Part shown: positions 1 to 8,733 of the stretch, one piece after another | Position numbering within the stretch: the first letter of the stretch is position 1 | Layout: every line of letters begins with the position of its first letter | Source: Ardenticatenaceae bacterium | Lineage (GTDB): Bacteria > Chloroflexota > Anaerolineae > Promineifilales > Promineifilaceae | Direction: 5' to 3' | Assembly (NCBI GenBank): GCA_020634375.1 | Contig: JACKBX010000003.1 | Location: 124,001 to 188,000 of the forward strand | DNA length: 64,000 nucleotides | Program-made: the position numbers and the translations under genes | The notes under the pieces: model-generated | The model's database searches: none | The model's input: the letters and a program-made list of their open reading frames with translations, nothing else | Told to the model about the DNA's origin: nothing

Positions 1-888
1 CAGGGCGTACTGCTCGTCAGCGCCCAGGTTTTGCCAGAGGTAGCCCAAATGCGACCCGGCTTCGACTTCAATGGGGTCATCGAGCCGCGCCCACTCTTCG
101 GCCGTTTGCAGGCTGTTACCCTCGGTGACGGCCTGGTATGCATGATACCCGGCCACATGCAGGAAAAAGGGGTGCGGCCCAACCAGGAAGAGCAAATGGT
201 CATGCAATTGTTGGCAAAAGGCGATGTCAGTTGTGTCAAGGCGGTGCTGGATGAGGGCACGGCCGTTCTCTTCCGAAAACAGCCCCAGTGGCAGGGTCAC
301 AAAGATGTTGAAGAAGGGTGAACTGAGGATTTCTTCTTCGGCGGTGATGGCGAATAACGGCCGTTGACTTGCCGTCAAAAAAGCCAACCCATACTTCGTC
401 GTCAGGCCGCGCAGCCGCGCAAAAAAGTACGGGGTCAGGTGTTCGTTCGCTGCCAGCAGTTCAAATTCATCCAGCAGCAGCACCACCGCTACCCGCTGCC
501 GTGCCAACTGATTCAGCACCCGATCCAGGGCGCGATACGTGCCCGGCGGTTCATCGCTTTTGACGGGCAGTTCCGCATCTTCCGCCGCATCCAGCAAGCC
601 CAAGAGCATCGTTTCGTACACCTCTTCCGGCGGTGCGCCGCCCAATTCCTGGCAATCCACCAACACAAACAGGGCGTGCGGCGCATCAAGCTGCGCCTGC
701 GCCCGCACATCCGGGCGCGTCAGGTGAATGAGCAGCGAGCTTTTACCAATGCGGCGCGGCCCAATGAGGGAAACGCTCTGCCCATTGCGCAGCAAGCCCA
801 AAATCTGCGTGATTTCGCTTTCACGATTGAAGAAATTCTCGGCACGCCGGATGGCGCCACGATGGAAGAACGGGTTGTTGATGCTCAT
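1..888 (-). CDS. AAA/STAND-like ATPase, C-terminus beyond window
   Basis: The minus-strand frame from the ATG at 888 stays open to base 1, giving 296 codons with the C-terminus outside the window. The N-terminus reads NNPFFHRGAIRRAENFFNRE, followed by a Walker A motif GPRRIGKSSLL (about residues 44-54) and a Walker B-like VVLLLDEFELL. This is the domain layout of archaeal-type ATPases (AAA_14/ATPase_2-like), and it resembles the ATPases at 38020-38904 and 38957-41701. Substrate and partners are unknown. It lies just outside the toxin island and is transcribed away from it. The upstream side carries a hairpin repeat (902-938). Several plus-strand frames here are antisense shadows. Confidence 0.85.
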   Translation of the reverse strand, partial: MSINNPFFHRGAIRRAENFFNRESEITQILGLLRNGQSVSLIGPRRIGKSSLLIHLTRPDVRAQAQLDAPHALFVLVDCQELGGAPPEEVYETMLLGLLDAAEDAELPVKSDEPPGTYRALDRVLNQLARQRVAVVLLLDEFELLAANEHLTPYFFARLRGLTTKYGLAFLTASQRPLFAITAEEEILSSPFFNIFVTLPLGLFSEENGRALIQHRLDTTDIAFCQQLHDHLLFLVGPHPFFLHVAGYHAYQAVTEGNSLQTAEEWARLDDPIEVEAGSHLGYLWQNLGADEQYAL

Positions 889-901
889 GCCGTTATTGTA
901 A

Positions 902-938
902 CGAGAAACTGGTTTTTTTGAAAAAACCCGGTTTCTCG
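902..938. repeat. Short palindromic intergenic hairpin (GAGAAAC / GTTTCTC)
   Basis: CGAGAAACTGG and T-rich bases are mirrored by A-rich bases and CCGGTTTCTCG, giving a long stem just upstream of the leftmost ATPase start. A smaller related palindrome, AGAAACCCGATTTCT, lies near 61079-61093. It could end transcription or be a dispersed repeat. It directly abuts the recombinase tail fragment at 945. Confidence 0.55.
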
Positions 939-944
939 CCAGCA

Positions 945-1178
945 GTTGTACATGACAAGACGGTAATGAATGACTGCTGGCGGGCGATGGCCGATGTGGA
1001 ACAGCGATTACAACTGGCGCCAACGTCGGAGGCGCCCCTGATGACGACGGGGCAGATGGTGGCCCTGGTGGATGGTTTGAGCCAGGGAACGCTGAATGAA
1101 CGGCAGCGGGAACTGGTACACACGCTGCGCAGCGGCTTGCTCACTCTGGGAGAGCGTTTGCAGGAGGCAGAAATGTAG
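945..1178 (+). pseudogene. Tyrosine recombinase tail fragment (module 1 border)
   Basis: The frame begins with VVHDKTVMNDCWRAMADVEQ, which aligns with the segment VHDKTVMDDYLRAMEQIEG of the longer fragments at 10036 and 13219. It continues through an alpha-helical tail typical of these copies. All catalytic motifs (HxxR, GHK, Tyr) are missing, so it is only the extreme C-terminus. The open frame extends upstream to 918 but there it reads through the hairpin repeat. It marks the left border of the Rhs cassette island. Confidence 0.7.
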
Positions 1179-1223
1179 TTGACCGCCCAGGCCGTTTTTG
1201 AGTAAACTGTTTATACCCCAAAG

Positions 1224-1264
1224 GAAGAGAGGGGCGGTCGGGTTCCCCCGCCGCTCTTCTTTTC
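1224..1264 (+). terminator. Probable intrinsic terminator
   Basis: GAAGAG pairs with CTCTTC and GGCGG pairs with CCGCC around a G/C-rich loop, followed by TTTT. It lies between the plus-strand recombinase tail and the converging lipoprotein gene and may serve both strands. Confidence 0.6.
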
Positions 1265-1303
1265 ATATGGAAGGTAGCAAGTCAGGAAGAGCCTTGAAAT
1301 AAA

Positions 1304-2347
1304 TTATCGTTGGGCCCATGTTGTGCCATCATATTCCCAAGTGTCATTTAATAGCAAATTCTCAGGATTGCTTCCACCAAACATAACAATCACACCTCTG
1401 TCCTCATCATACACTATAGAATGACCATATCGTGCAGAAGGCGAATCTATCGGACTTGCTCTTTTCCAAGAATACCCATCATATTCCCATGTGTATTGAG
1501 TTTCATCTCCCCCAAAGAGAACAGTTACTTGTCGCTGGCTGTCATAGGCTATACTTACAAAAGCACGCTTTTCAGGAAATGTTTTTGTTTCGTTACCATC
1601 TACAGCGATTTGCCAGTCACCACTTGATGGTAGCTCAAGGGTTACAGGCGTAACGTTAATGAGTGGTTGGAGTACTAAACGCTCCCGATAGAAATCAAAA
1701 TCCATGGACACGTCTAGCATACGAAAAGAGACTGGAGCATGTACATTAAGAGGCAACCAGACTTGGTCAACGTATTGCCACGTATCTATAGTATACTGTC
1801 CTCCAAAAAGCACGATTGATTCTCTTTGTGGATCATATGCCATCGCCGATTGTTCGTATATCTGTGGTGGCATCGACATATCAATATAATGCCAAGTCTG
1901 CCCATCATATTCCCAGGTTTCCCCCGCATGATCTCCTAATGGTATATACAAAACAGTCACCTTACGTTTAGGATCGTATGCCATCGCTATTAAGGAAGAT
2001 GGAGGTGGTGATTGTAAAGGTTGCATTTCTTTCCACGTCAGGCCATCGTATTCCCACGTTGAATTTACATCACCATTTTCAGTTCTACCGCCAAATAAAA
2101 CAACCCTCTTCCTGTGCGGGTCATAAGCCATAGCATAGAAGATACGAGCAGGTGGCGATACCATCTGCGTAGGCTCTTCAGTTTTCGAGTCTGTTATGAT
2201 GCTTGTTGCGTCTGATGTATTTGTAGGAACAAATGGTTGTGTTTGATTGTTATTCTCAAGCTGCTCAATATCTTGGTTCTGGCAAGAGGTAAATGCGATA
2301 AGCAAGATGATCGCACTTAATATCCCTAGTTTAGAATACTTTTTCAT
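1304..2347 (-). CDS. Kelch-like lipoprotein, candidate immunity of module 1
   Basis: Encodes 347 residues. The N-terminus MKKYSKLGILSAIILLIAF is followed by TSC, a lipoprotein signal with lipobox Cys about residue 22. The mature part contains at least five repeats combining AYDP-R, VLFGG and TWEYDG-W signatures, which is the kelch/galactose-oxidase type of beta-propeller. The protein is therefore expected on the outer face of the membrane. It starts 7 bp after the stop of the Rhs toxin gene on the same strand, the usual place for an immunity gene. The immunity role is inferred from position and from the parallel layout of the other modules; no domain proves it. It converges on the recombinase fragment at 945-1178. 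Confidence 0.8.
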   Translation of the reverse strand: MKKYSKLGILSAIILLIAFTSCQNQDIEQLENNNQTQPFVPTNTSDATSIITDSKTEEPTQMVSPPARIFYAMAYDPHRKRVVLFGGRTENGDVNSTWEYDGLTWKEMQPLQSPPPSSLIAMAYDPKRKVTVLYIPLGDHAGETWEYDGQTWHYIDMSMPPQIYEQSAMAYDPQRESIVLFGGQYTIDTWQYVDQVWLPLNVHAPVSFRMLDVSMDFDFYRERLVLQPLINVTPVTLELPSSGDWQIAVDGNETKTFPEKRAFVSIAYDSQRQVTVLFGGDETQYTWEYDGYSWKRASPIDSPSARYGHSIVYDEDRGVIVMFGGSNPENLLLNDTWEYDGTTWAQR

Positions 2348-2354
2348 CTCTTGT

Positions 2355-3449
2355 CTACCCCTTTGGATACAAGAAATAGGGTGAAGTTAAAGGTAACCCA
2401 TAATAGTTGTTATTACTCACAGTTGTATAGAAAATACCACTGATAGTAGCATTGCCATCTACCTGAAGAATGACGGAATTCAAAGGATTATCATAGTCAG
2501 GTACACTCATTATAGCCCCATGCAATGGGCTTCCGATGTTATTTGGGTTATTGGTATATAGAACGACCCCCTCAATCATTTCCGTAGGTAATCCGTCAGC
2601 AAAACTAAACTTGCTGACATATCCTGAATTATCAGGCATTGTCCGGTTTATGTCGTTCTTCAAATCAAAATAAGCACCAACTAGGCTATTACAGCTACAT
2701 TGTGTGTTCAAACCATTACCAAAAGCAAAATTTTCAATAATTGCATCAACAGCATGTCTCCCCACTCGCATCATAGAAACAAGCTCTTTTTGGGATATTG
2801 GTGATACCTTATTAGTTTCTGCAAAATTACCAAAAGCTACAAAAGACGAACCATCGTCTCGTAAGCCATAGGCGTCAACAAGTGTTTTCTGTTCTTGAAG
2901 CACAAAATAGAACCATATTTGATTTATATCCTCTGGGGAAAGAGATCCCCAATCGAACTGGGATAAATAATCGAATGCAACACCACTTTGTAAGGACGCA
3001 TCGCTAGCTTGTTCCAAGCAATGATAATAATCGTGTGGGCTTTGGGGGTCAAAGCTACAGTGCCCTGTTGGGTCTGTAAAAACGAGAGGCCGGTTTTCTA
3101 CATAGCTGTAGCGGTTGAAACTTTGCGGATTTGTGGGGTCTGGTACAATGGTGTCGGGGCTAATGAAACGGCCGATCGCCGGGTCATACCACCTCGCTCG
3201 CATATCTATTAACTTAATGTAAGCGTTCTGTTTGTGCCCAGTAAATCCCCTATCCGTTACCTCATTTGGCCCGCTGCCCGTGCGGTAGCCGCCTAAGGGC
3301 AGGTAGCGCGTCACAATCGGGGAGCTGCCGTCGTCCTTCTGCATGGCGCTGGCGCTGCCCAAATGGTCGCTGTACAAGTAGAACAAGCCATTGTTTTCCG
3401 AGATGGGGTCGTTGGTGACGCGCACGGCCGTTACCCACCTAGCCAACAT
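2355..3449 (-). CDS. Orphan Rhs core plus C-terminal toxin domain, module 1
   Basis: From the in-frame ATG at 3449 (364 aa) the protein shows FYLYSDHLGSASA, then FTGHKQNAYIKLIDMRARWY and GRFISPDTIVPDPTNPQSF, ending the Rhs core at FTDPTGH. The unique domain after it (about 230 aa) has no family I recognise. A Cys cluster (TQCSCNSL) and a later LHGAIM His could be a papain/NlpC-type pair, but this is only a guess. This module keeps more of the core than the others and is not preceded by a stop: the frame stays open upstream through the tandem array as LQKRW heptads. The true start is uncertain. The long N-terminal YD-repeat part of a normal Rhs protein is missing. Confidence 0.8.
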   Translation of the reverse strand: MLARWVTAVRVTNDPISENNGLFYLYSDHLGSASAMQKDDGSSPIVTRYLPLGGYRTGSGPNEVTDRGFTGHKQNAYIKLIDMRARWYDPAIGRFISPDTIVPDPTNPQSFNRYSYVENRPLVFTDPTGHCSFDPQSPHDYYHCLEQASDASLQSGVAFDYLSQFDWGSLSPEDINQIWFYFVLQEQKTLVDAYGLRDDGSSFVAFGNFAETNKVSPISQKELVSMMRVGRHAVDAIIENFAFGNGLNTQCSCNSLVGAYFDLKNDINRTMPDNSGYVSKFSFADGLPTEMIEGVVLYTNNPNNIGSPLHGAIMSVPDYDNPLNSVILQVDGNATISGIFYTTVSNNNYYGLPLTSPYFLYPKG

Positions 3450-3457
3450 ATCAATAC

Positions 3458-3911
3458 GACGCTTCTGCAAGCCAGCCCAACGCTTCTGCAAGCCAGCCCA
3501 ACGCCTCTGCAAGCCGTCCCAACGCTTCTGCAAGCCAGCCCAACGCTTCTGCAAGCCAGCCCAACGCTTCTGCAGGTCAGCCAACGCTTCTGCAAGCCAG
3601 CCCAACGGCCGTGCAAGCCATCTCAACGGCCGTGCAAGTCGGCCCAACGCTTCTGCAAGCCATCCCAACGGCCGTGCAAGTCCTCCCAACGACCGTGCAA
3701 GTCCCCCCAACGGCCGTGCAAGCCACCCCAACGGCCGTGCAAACCATCCCAACGGCCGTGCAAGTCCTCCCAACGACCGTGCAAGTCCCCCCAACGGCCG
3801 TGCAAGTCACCCTAACGGCCGTGCAGGTCATCCCAACGGCCGTACAAGTCATCCCAACGGCCGTGCAAGTCATCCTAACGGCCGTGCAGGTCATCTCAAC
3901 GGCCGTGCATC
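3458..3911. repeat. 21-bp tandem repeat array 1 (about 21 units)
   Basis: The units share CAACG, six variable bases and CAAG. Type A has CTTCTG in the variable position and type B has GCCGTG, so type B contains ACGGCCGT. Type A units sit at the Rhs side and type B at the recombinase side, with one type A unit embedded near 3645. The period is seven codons, so frames stay open across the array. On the minus strand the Rhs frame gives LQKRWAG and LHGRW heptads. The array is followed by the conserved segment 3912-3959, containing TTCTTTGGGAAATGG and GAAACGTGAGTGA. Confidence 0.95.
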
Positions 3912-3959
3912 ATCGTCATAGTTCTTTGGGAAATGGCATTATCATGGCTTGAAACGTGA

Positions 3960-4379
3960 GTGACGTCGCACATGCTGCGGCACACCTTTGGCACGAAGTT
4001 GGTAAATGCCGGCTGCCAGATTACGACGATTCAGGCGCTGCTGGGCCACAAGCGGCTGAATACCACGCTGACCTACGCCCGCGTCCATGACCAGACGGTG
4101 GCCGATGACTATTTCACGGCCATGGCCGTGATTGAGGAGCAGATGCAGTTCCCCAACGACGCGCCGGAGGAAAACGCAAACGGCCATACCGAACGCTTGC
4201 TGTTGTTGCTGGATGCGCTGCAAGCGGAGCCGTTAACAGCAAACCAACAGGCAGCGGCGGTTGAATTGCAGTATGGCTTAGCAAACTTGGCAGAATCTTT
4301 GAATGGAAGCCAGGAGAAGATGAACCAAATTGTTAACGAGCACCTAACGGCATGGCAGCCAATAGTGGGGGCGTGGTAG
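3960..4379 (+). pseudogene. Tyrosine recombinase C-terminal fragment 1
   Basis: 139 codons beginning MTSHMLRHTFGTKLVNAGCQ. It contains the HxxR motif, ALLGHKRLNTTLTYARVHD with the GHK His and the candidate Tyr nucleophile, and a variable helical tail ending near NQIVNEHL. Full tyrosine recombinases are about 300 aa, so the N-terminal core-binding domain and the first catalytic Arg are missing. The fragment begins immediately after GAAACGTGA and an in-frame stop, so it is a fused remnant and unlikely to be an enzyme. Confidence 0.85.
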
Positions 4380-4394
4380 CCGTAGTAGGGGCTG

Positions 4395-4443
4395 TGGAAT
4401 TGTGGGTAACTCGTAGCGTAGCGGAGAGTTATCCACATTTCCA
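4395..4443. terminator. Conserved hairpin with TTATCCACA arm (copy 1)
   Basis: TGGAATTGTGGGTAACTC pairs with GAGTTATCCACATTTCCA across a 13-base loop. Near-identical hairpins follow the fragments at 10036, 13219 and 16261. It lies between the converging recombinase fragment and lipoprotein gene, so a bidirectional terminator is the simplest reading. A recombination site cannot be excluded. The following 129 bp to the next stop hold only a short open plus-strand frame with no identity. Confidence 0.6.
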
Positions 4444-4572
4444 TCAGCCGAATTGCCTACCCTGAATATTTATACAATGCCAATCTAAAAACGAGCAAAC
4501 ACATTCAGGAGAACGGTCACAGCCTTAAAGTTTTAGAAGGTCTGCTAAACTTACTTGCAGCAGAAGAGTTGT

Positions 4573-5799
4573 TTACGGACTGTACTTATATAAAATATTT
4601 TCAATCATCACCCATAAATTTTGCTGACTATCTTCGACAATTTGAGCACCTTCACTGGTAAACCAACATCCCTCCTGCGTATTTGGATCGTACCAAGCAA
4701 TCCCGCTTCGCAATGTCTTCCACTCTTCCGATCTATAGATTACAAACCAGATACGGCCATCTGATGTTTGTTGAACGGGGTTCGGGGGCAAATAATAAAC
4801 CCAGTCATCTAGAAAATCGAAGTGCCACCAATAGCTGATTGGTTTTGGGTAAAACCTTTGCCATTTTCCCTGTGCTGTTCTCCAGCCGTAACTATTTCTT
4901 AGCCAGAGATTACCTTCTGAGTCAACTAAACTGACTGTAGAAACGGGCATATTTGAAAGAGGGAGTATTGCAAGATAATCGGTAAACAGATCGTATTGCC
5001 AAACCCCTTGCTTACCACTGTACACATCAAAAAAAACCCTATCTTCTAAATCATAGACCAAATCACCAATGCCTACATACCCTTCAAGTGAGGTAAAACG
5101 GTTTAGTTGCAGATCAACCAGGTCGAAGCTGTATATTGCATCATCACTAGAAAATATCCAGAAGATGTCATTAACATCCCACATGGTTTGGATATTATCA
5201 AAGACGTTATTTGTGCGAGATTTCATATTGAGCCCCCACTCTGATGGAATAGCCACTACATGTTGCTCGACAAAATGTTTTGAATCGTCGTTAAAAACGG
5301 AAAAAACGATCTCACCGTTAAGTATGCTAATTTTCCAAACACTGTTTCCATTAGAAATGTGCAAACTTTCTAATGGTGCGAACTTGCTTTCAACTTCTGG
5401 TGAGACTTGTGTCCACTCTTGTGTATTTACAAGGTACACAAGGTAAATAAAATCTTCATCGGAACTAGGATTAGATACCCAGATTTCTAAATCATCGCCG
5501 TTTTGACGAACAGCAATAACTTCCAGCTTTTTACCAATATGATTTTTAGGTAAGTTTTCAACTTCTGGAGACACAGCAACTACTTCCCAAGGAGAGAGTG
5601 GCAAGATTACGTCTTGCTTAGGCCCATTCACATCTGGGAATGTAAATGCAAATGTGTCAAATGAGGCAATACATTGATCGTCGCTGGGTAGCGATGATAC
5701 AGGCTGAAAGCTTTTATAAACAAATAAAATTGGCAAGAATCCAATAGCTATAATTAAGAAAACCCTTGCTTTAGAATATCCTATTATCTTGTTCCCCAT
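4573..5799 (-). CDS. Membrane-anchored propeller-like protein, candidate immunity of module 2
   Basis: Encodes 408 residues. An N-terminal hydrophobic helix (about residues 11-28) anchors or exports the protein. Unlike the other modules it has no clear lipobox Cys. The rest is rich in W/Y/F and repeats of the kind DSEGNLWLRNS, TSDGRIWFVI and DSQQNLWVMI, reminiscent of two-component-regulator-type propeller blades. It starts only 3 bp after the toxin stop, which suggests translational coupling. Immunity is inferred from position. No family assignment is certain. Confidence 0.75.
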   Translation of the reverse strand: MGNKIIGYSKARVFLIIAIGFLPILFVYKSFQPVSSLPSDDQCIASFDTFAFTFPDVNGPKQDVILPLSPWEVVAVSPEVENLPKNHIGKKLEVIAVRQNGDDLEIWVSNPSSDEDFIYLVYLVNTQEWTQVSPEVESKFAPLESLHISNGNSVWKISILNGEIVFSVFNDDSKHFVEQHVVAIPSEWGLNMKSRTNNVFDNIQTMWDVNDIFWIFSSDDAIYSFDLVDLQLNRFTSLEGYVGIGDLVYDLEDRVFFDVYSGKQGVWQYDLFTDYLAILPLSNMPVSTVSLVDSEGNLWLRNSYGWRTAQGKWQRFYPKPISYWWHFDFLDDWVYYLPPNPVQQTSDGRIWFVIYRSEEWKTLRSGIAWYDPNTQEGCWFTSEGAQIVEDSQQNLWVMIENILYKYSP

Positions 5800-5802
5800 T
5801 TT

Positions 5803-6624
5803 CTACTCGCTTCGAACCCTATTAATCCAATAATACAACCTACTCGCTAATCTAGGATTATTATTGGTTCCAGTCTTGATCCGTCCACTATCATAATGTG
5901 AGTTAGGCCAGTAAAAATAAGCAAGAGCGGTTTCAGACGGAATACCAGCGTCCTTTAGATTCTCTTCGGCGTTTTTTGCCCAAGCATACGCATCCTGATC
6001 CATCCGCAAACCGTCATCATAAATGATTATGTCTGTTCCATTTATCAATATCTGCTCCATATATCCACTCCAACCTTCAAAACCGATGTCTTCACCCCCT
6101 TCAGAATCTGCTCCAGTAAAAGTTGGCCCCAACAAAGCGATTGTTTCTACAGAAGGGTGGGAACTCGCATACAACATACAAGCTTCTGCACCTGCACTAT
6201 AACAAACCATAACTTTTGGATCCCCTAATTCCATATCAAGCATGTCTTCATATTGCCCATATTTTGAGCCCAGATACTGAACATTTACCATGTTATATCC
6301 CCATGGGTTTGAATTCCAAGCGGGTAATTGTTCTTTAACTGTTGGTCCAGGCTGACTGATACCAAGAGCCGGATTAGAACCGCCAACAATCACAACTGTT
6401 GGGGTTAAGTGTGATATGTTGTTTTCTTCACAATTATCTAATGCGCCACATTCACGATGGCCCGTCGGGTCAACTAAATTAACGGGGTTGTTTCTTACAT
6501 AGCTGTAGCAATTGTAACTTTGGGGGTTTGACGGGTCAGGTACAATGCTATCAGGAGAGGCCATTCGGTATATATAAGACACGTAGTACCGTGCATTCAT
6601 GTAAATAAGACCCAACCCATTCAT
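5803..6624 (-). CDS. Orphan Rhs-CT toxin, alpha/beta-hydrolase type, module 2
   Basis: 273 aa from ATG 6624 (MNGLGLIYMNARYYV). The short Rhs core continues SPDSIVPDPSNPQSYN and ends VDPTGH (about residue 56). The toxin domain has a hydrolase-like beta-strand (TPTVVIVGG), a nucleophile elbow VCYSAGAE with Ser about 143, acidic residues in IIYDDG (about 203) and a late His in WPNSHYD (about 243). This is the order Ser-Asp-His of an alpha/beta-hydrolase, so an esterase or lipase toxin is likely. The first Gly of the usual GxSxG is Cys here. No Shine-Dalgarno is visible before MNGLG, and an in-frame TGA lies 15 bp upstream, consistent with a silent cassette. Confidence 0.8.
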   Translation of the reverse strand: MNGLGLIYMNARYYVSYIYRMASPDSIVPDPSNPQSYNCYSYVRNNPVNLVDPTGHRECGALDNCEENNISHLTPTVVIVGGSNPALGISQPGPTVKEQLPAWNSNPWGYNMVNVQYLGSKYGQYEDMLDMELGDPKVMVCYSAGAEACMLYASSHPSVETIALLGPTFTGADSEGGEDIGFEGWSGYMEQILINGTDIIIYDDGLRMDQDAYAWAKNAEENLKDAGIPSETALAYFYWPNSHYDSGRIKTGTNNNPRLASRLYYWINRVRSE

Positions 6625-6655
6625 GTTGTAGAAGTAGAATCAACCATCGTTTGCA

Positions 6656-6850
6656 ATGCCCAAGTCAGCCCAACGCTTCTGCAAGCCAGCCCAACGCTTC
6701 TGCAAGTCGTCCCAACGCTCCTGCAAGCCATCCCAACGGCCGTGCAAGTCGTCCCAACGGGTCTTCAAGTCATCCCAACGGCCGTACAGGTCATCCCAAC
6801 GGCCGTGCAAGTCATCCTAACGGCCGTGCAGGTCATCTCAACGGCCGTGC
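6656..6850. repeat. 21-bp tandem repeat array 2 (about 9 units)
   Basis: Type A units (AACGCTTCTGCAAG) lie next to the Rhs core. They are followed by one CTCCTGC variant, one GGGTCTTCAAG variant and type B units (AACGGCCGTGCAAG) next to the recombinase side. The left junction is the conserved sequence GTTTGCAATGCCCAAG shared with the other modules. The right junction is the CATCATCGTCAT / TTCTTTGGGAAATGG segment, 6851-6901. Confidence 0.95.
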
Positions 6851-6901
6851 ATCATCGTCATAGTTCTTTGGGAAATGGCATTATCATGGCTTGAAACGTG
6901 A

Positions 6902-7336
6902 GTGACGCCGCACATGCTGCGGCACACCTTTGGCATGCAGTTGGTGAATGCCGGTTGCCAGATTACGACGATTCAGGCGCTGCTGGGTCACAAACATCTC
7001 AACACGACGATGACCTACGCCCGCGTCCACGACCGCACGGTGGCCGAGGATTATTTTGCGGCCATGGCCGTGGTGGAGAAACGGTTGGAAGGGCATTCGC
7101 AACGGCCGTCGGCGCCCACCCCAGGTAGCAACGGCGATCTGCCAGCCACCCATGACCAACCAGCTCATCTGCTGACATTGGTGGCTGTTTTACACACCGA
7201 ACCGTTGAGCCAAAGCCAGCAAACCGTCGTGACGCAATTACAGCAGGGTCTGGCATCCCTGGCCGAATCGCTGAACGGAACCGCAAGCCAATTTGACCAA
7301 ATTGTTAACGAGCAAGTGGTGCAATCACAAGCGTAA
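6902..7336 (+). pseudogene. Tyrosine recombinase C-terminal fragment 2
   Basis: 144 codons starting at GTG (MTPHMLRHTFGMQLVNAGCQ). It holds HxxR, ALLGHKHLNTTMTYARVHD and a variable tail ending DQIVNEQVVQSQA. It lacks the first two thirds of a recombinase, and its start falls immediately after GAAACGTGA. Nearly identical start points in all full copies show that the fusion happened once and was then duplicated. Confidence 0.85.
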
Positions 7337-7365
7337 GTTCGATAGAGAAGGCTGGGCTGGGGAGC

Positions 7366-7414
7366 CTAGCCTTTTCTTTGGTACTTTCTTTTGGGCAATG
7401 CCAAAAGAAAGTAC
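7366..7414. terminator. CTTTCTTTTGG hairpin element (copy 1)
   Basis: GTACTTTCTTTTGG (7381-7394) and CCAAAAGAAAGTAC (7401-7414) form a perfect 14-bp stem around GCAATG, preceded by GAGCCTAGCCTTTTCTTT. A second copy follows the fragment at 19436. It replaces the TTATCCACA hairpin of other modules and probably ends convergent transcription. The rest of the gap to 7574 holds no recognisable gene. Confidence 0.55.
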
Positions 7415-7574
7415 AGAGACGCTGATGAAAATGGCTTTAATGTGATTAAAAAATTGATCTCAGCAATTTGCTCTGTTATAGAAGCCAACTCATCACAATA
7501 GGTTAGTGTCATCTAACACCCTATAATGTGCCACCGATTAACGGCATTTATGGGCGTTATTTGACAGTTAGAAG

Positions 7575-8693
7575 TTAATCTATTGAAATCGAGAGGTATG
7601 GTATCAAAGCACTACTTTCCATCTTAGCAATCTTGATACTCCAATTTATGCCATCGAAAACCAAATAGCCTAGATACGGTTCATTTGGTGACCACAATGG
7701 ATAAGTTTCGTGTTCGGGAGAATTTGTCAAAGGCATCAGGTTTTTTCCATCGGGATCAACAATAAATAAATCTTGAGAAAATTCGGAATCTGATTGTGTG
7801 TGATAGCTAACAAATACTATTTTGTCCTTAAATGCTGACCAAGTAGGATAAAAATCTTGCCGATCTAAACTATTGGTTAAGTTCGTGCTTGTATTCTGTT
7901 CATGTACAGATGCAATAAAGATGTCCCAATTCCCATTATGATTTGAAGAAAACGCAACATCTTCGCTATCTGGTGCCCACACACCTTCCCGTTCACATCC
8001 GGTCAATTCGGCGATCAGTTTTTCCGTATTTGAATCGACCGCATATGTGAAAAGGTTGATATCCTTTCCAACTGCAACTTTTTCAAGCAAAATCAGGTTT
8101 CCATCAGGGGACCATGAGTACAAGTTGAAATCCTCTCCAAATGCAGACTCTATCAAAATAGTTGAATCACTTAGATAACCACTGCCCACATTGGCCGAAA
8201 CCATCTCCATAGAATGGGATTCAGTACGCTTAGTAAAAACTATCTTTTCATTTACCGTAGACCAAATGGGAGGACTAAGTGTCTTGTCTTCTTCAGTTAG
8301 CTCTAGTGACTTGCCATTGATCGTCTCTACAATAATTACAACTTTTGCATTTTCGGACTGAGCTAAATAGGTGATTTTGCTGCCGTCTGGCGACCAAGAT
8401 AATCCGCTTCCTGTACCAATATACATTTGTTGTGCCCGTTCTCTTTCTTCTATCACATTCATCAAAATGAACAATTCCCCTCTGGAATTTCGATAGGCAA
8501 TATTTTGCCCATTTGGTGACCAGATAAATTCTGGAGCAGAAGATGCACCTAACTTTACTGGTCGGTACATTGTTGTAGGAACTGATATGTCACATGACAG
8601 AGGAGGCTCAATAGAAAATCCTTCCGAGCATCCGGTCAATATAATCAATACCAGCACAATAAGGTATGCTAATTTATATAACATTTTCTTCAT
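7575..8693 (-). CDS. TolB-like beta-propeller lipoprotein, candidate immunity of module 3
   Basis: 372 aa. The signal peptide MKKMLYKLAYLIVLVLIIL ends in the lipobox TGC (Cys about 22). The mature chain has five or more PD40/TolB-type blades with WSPDG or WAPDS signatures, e.g. LSWSPDGSKITYLA, SWSPDGNLILL, WAPDSEDVAFSSN and LWSPNEPYLGYL. It is predicted to sit outside the cytoplasmic membrane. It follows the metallopeptidase toxin gene by 40 bp on the same strand. Base composition is clearly more AT-rich than the flanking repeat arrays. The immunity role is an inference from context. Confidence 0.82.
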   Translation of the reverse strand: MKKMLYKLAYLIVLVLIILTGCSEGFSIEPPLSCDISVPTTMYRPVKLGASSAPEFIWSPNGQNIAYRNSRGELFILMNVIEERERAQQMYIGTGSGLSWSPDGSKITYLAQSENAKVVIIVETINGKSLELTEEDKTLSPPIWSTVNEKIVFTKRTESHSMEMVSANVGSGYLSDSTILIESAFGEDFNLYSWSPDGNLILLEKVAVGKDINLFTYAVDSNTEKLIAELTGCEREGVWAPDSEDVAFSSNHNGNWDIFIASVHEQNTSTNLTNSLDRQDFYPTWSAFKDKIVFVSYHTQSDSEFSQDLFIVDPDGKNLMPLTNSPEHETYPLWSPNEPYLGYLVFDGINWSIKIAKMESSALIPYLSISID

Positions 8694-8733
8694 CTCAATT
8701 CATCCAAGGTAAACACATAAACCCTATTTGAAA

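Noticed and set aside
31..921. Plus-strand genes at the left edge
   Set aside because: They are antisense to a clear ATPase frame on the minus strand with Walker motifs.
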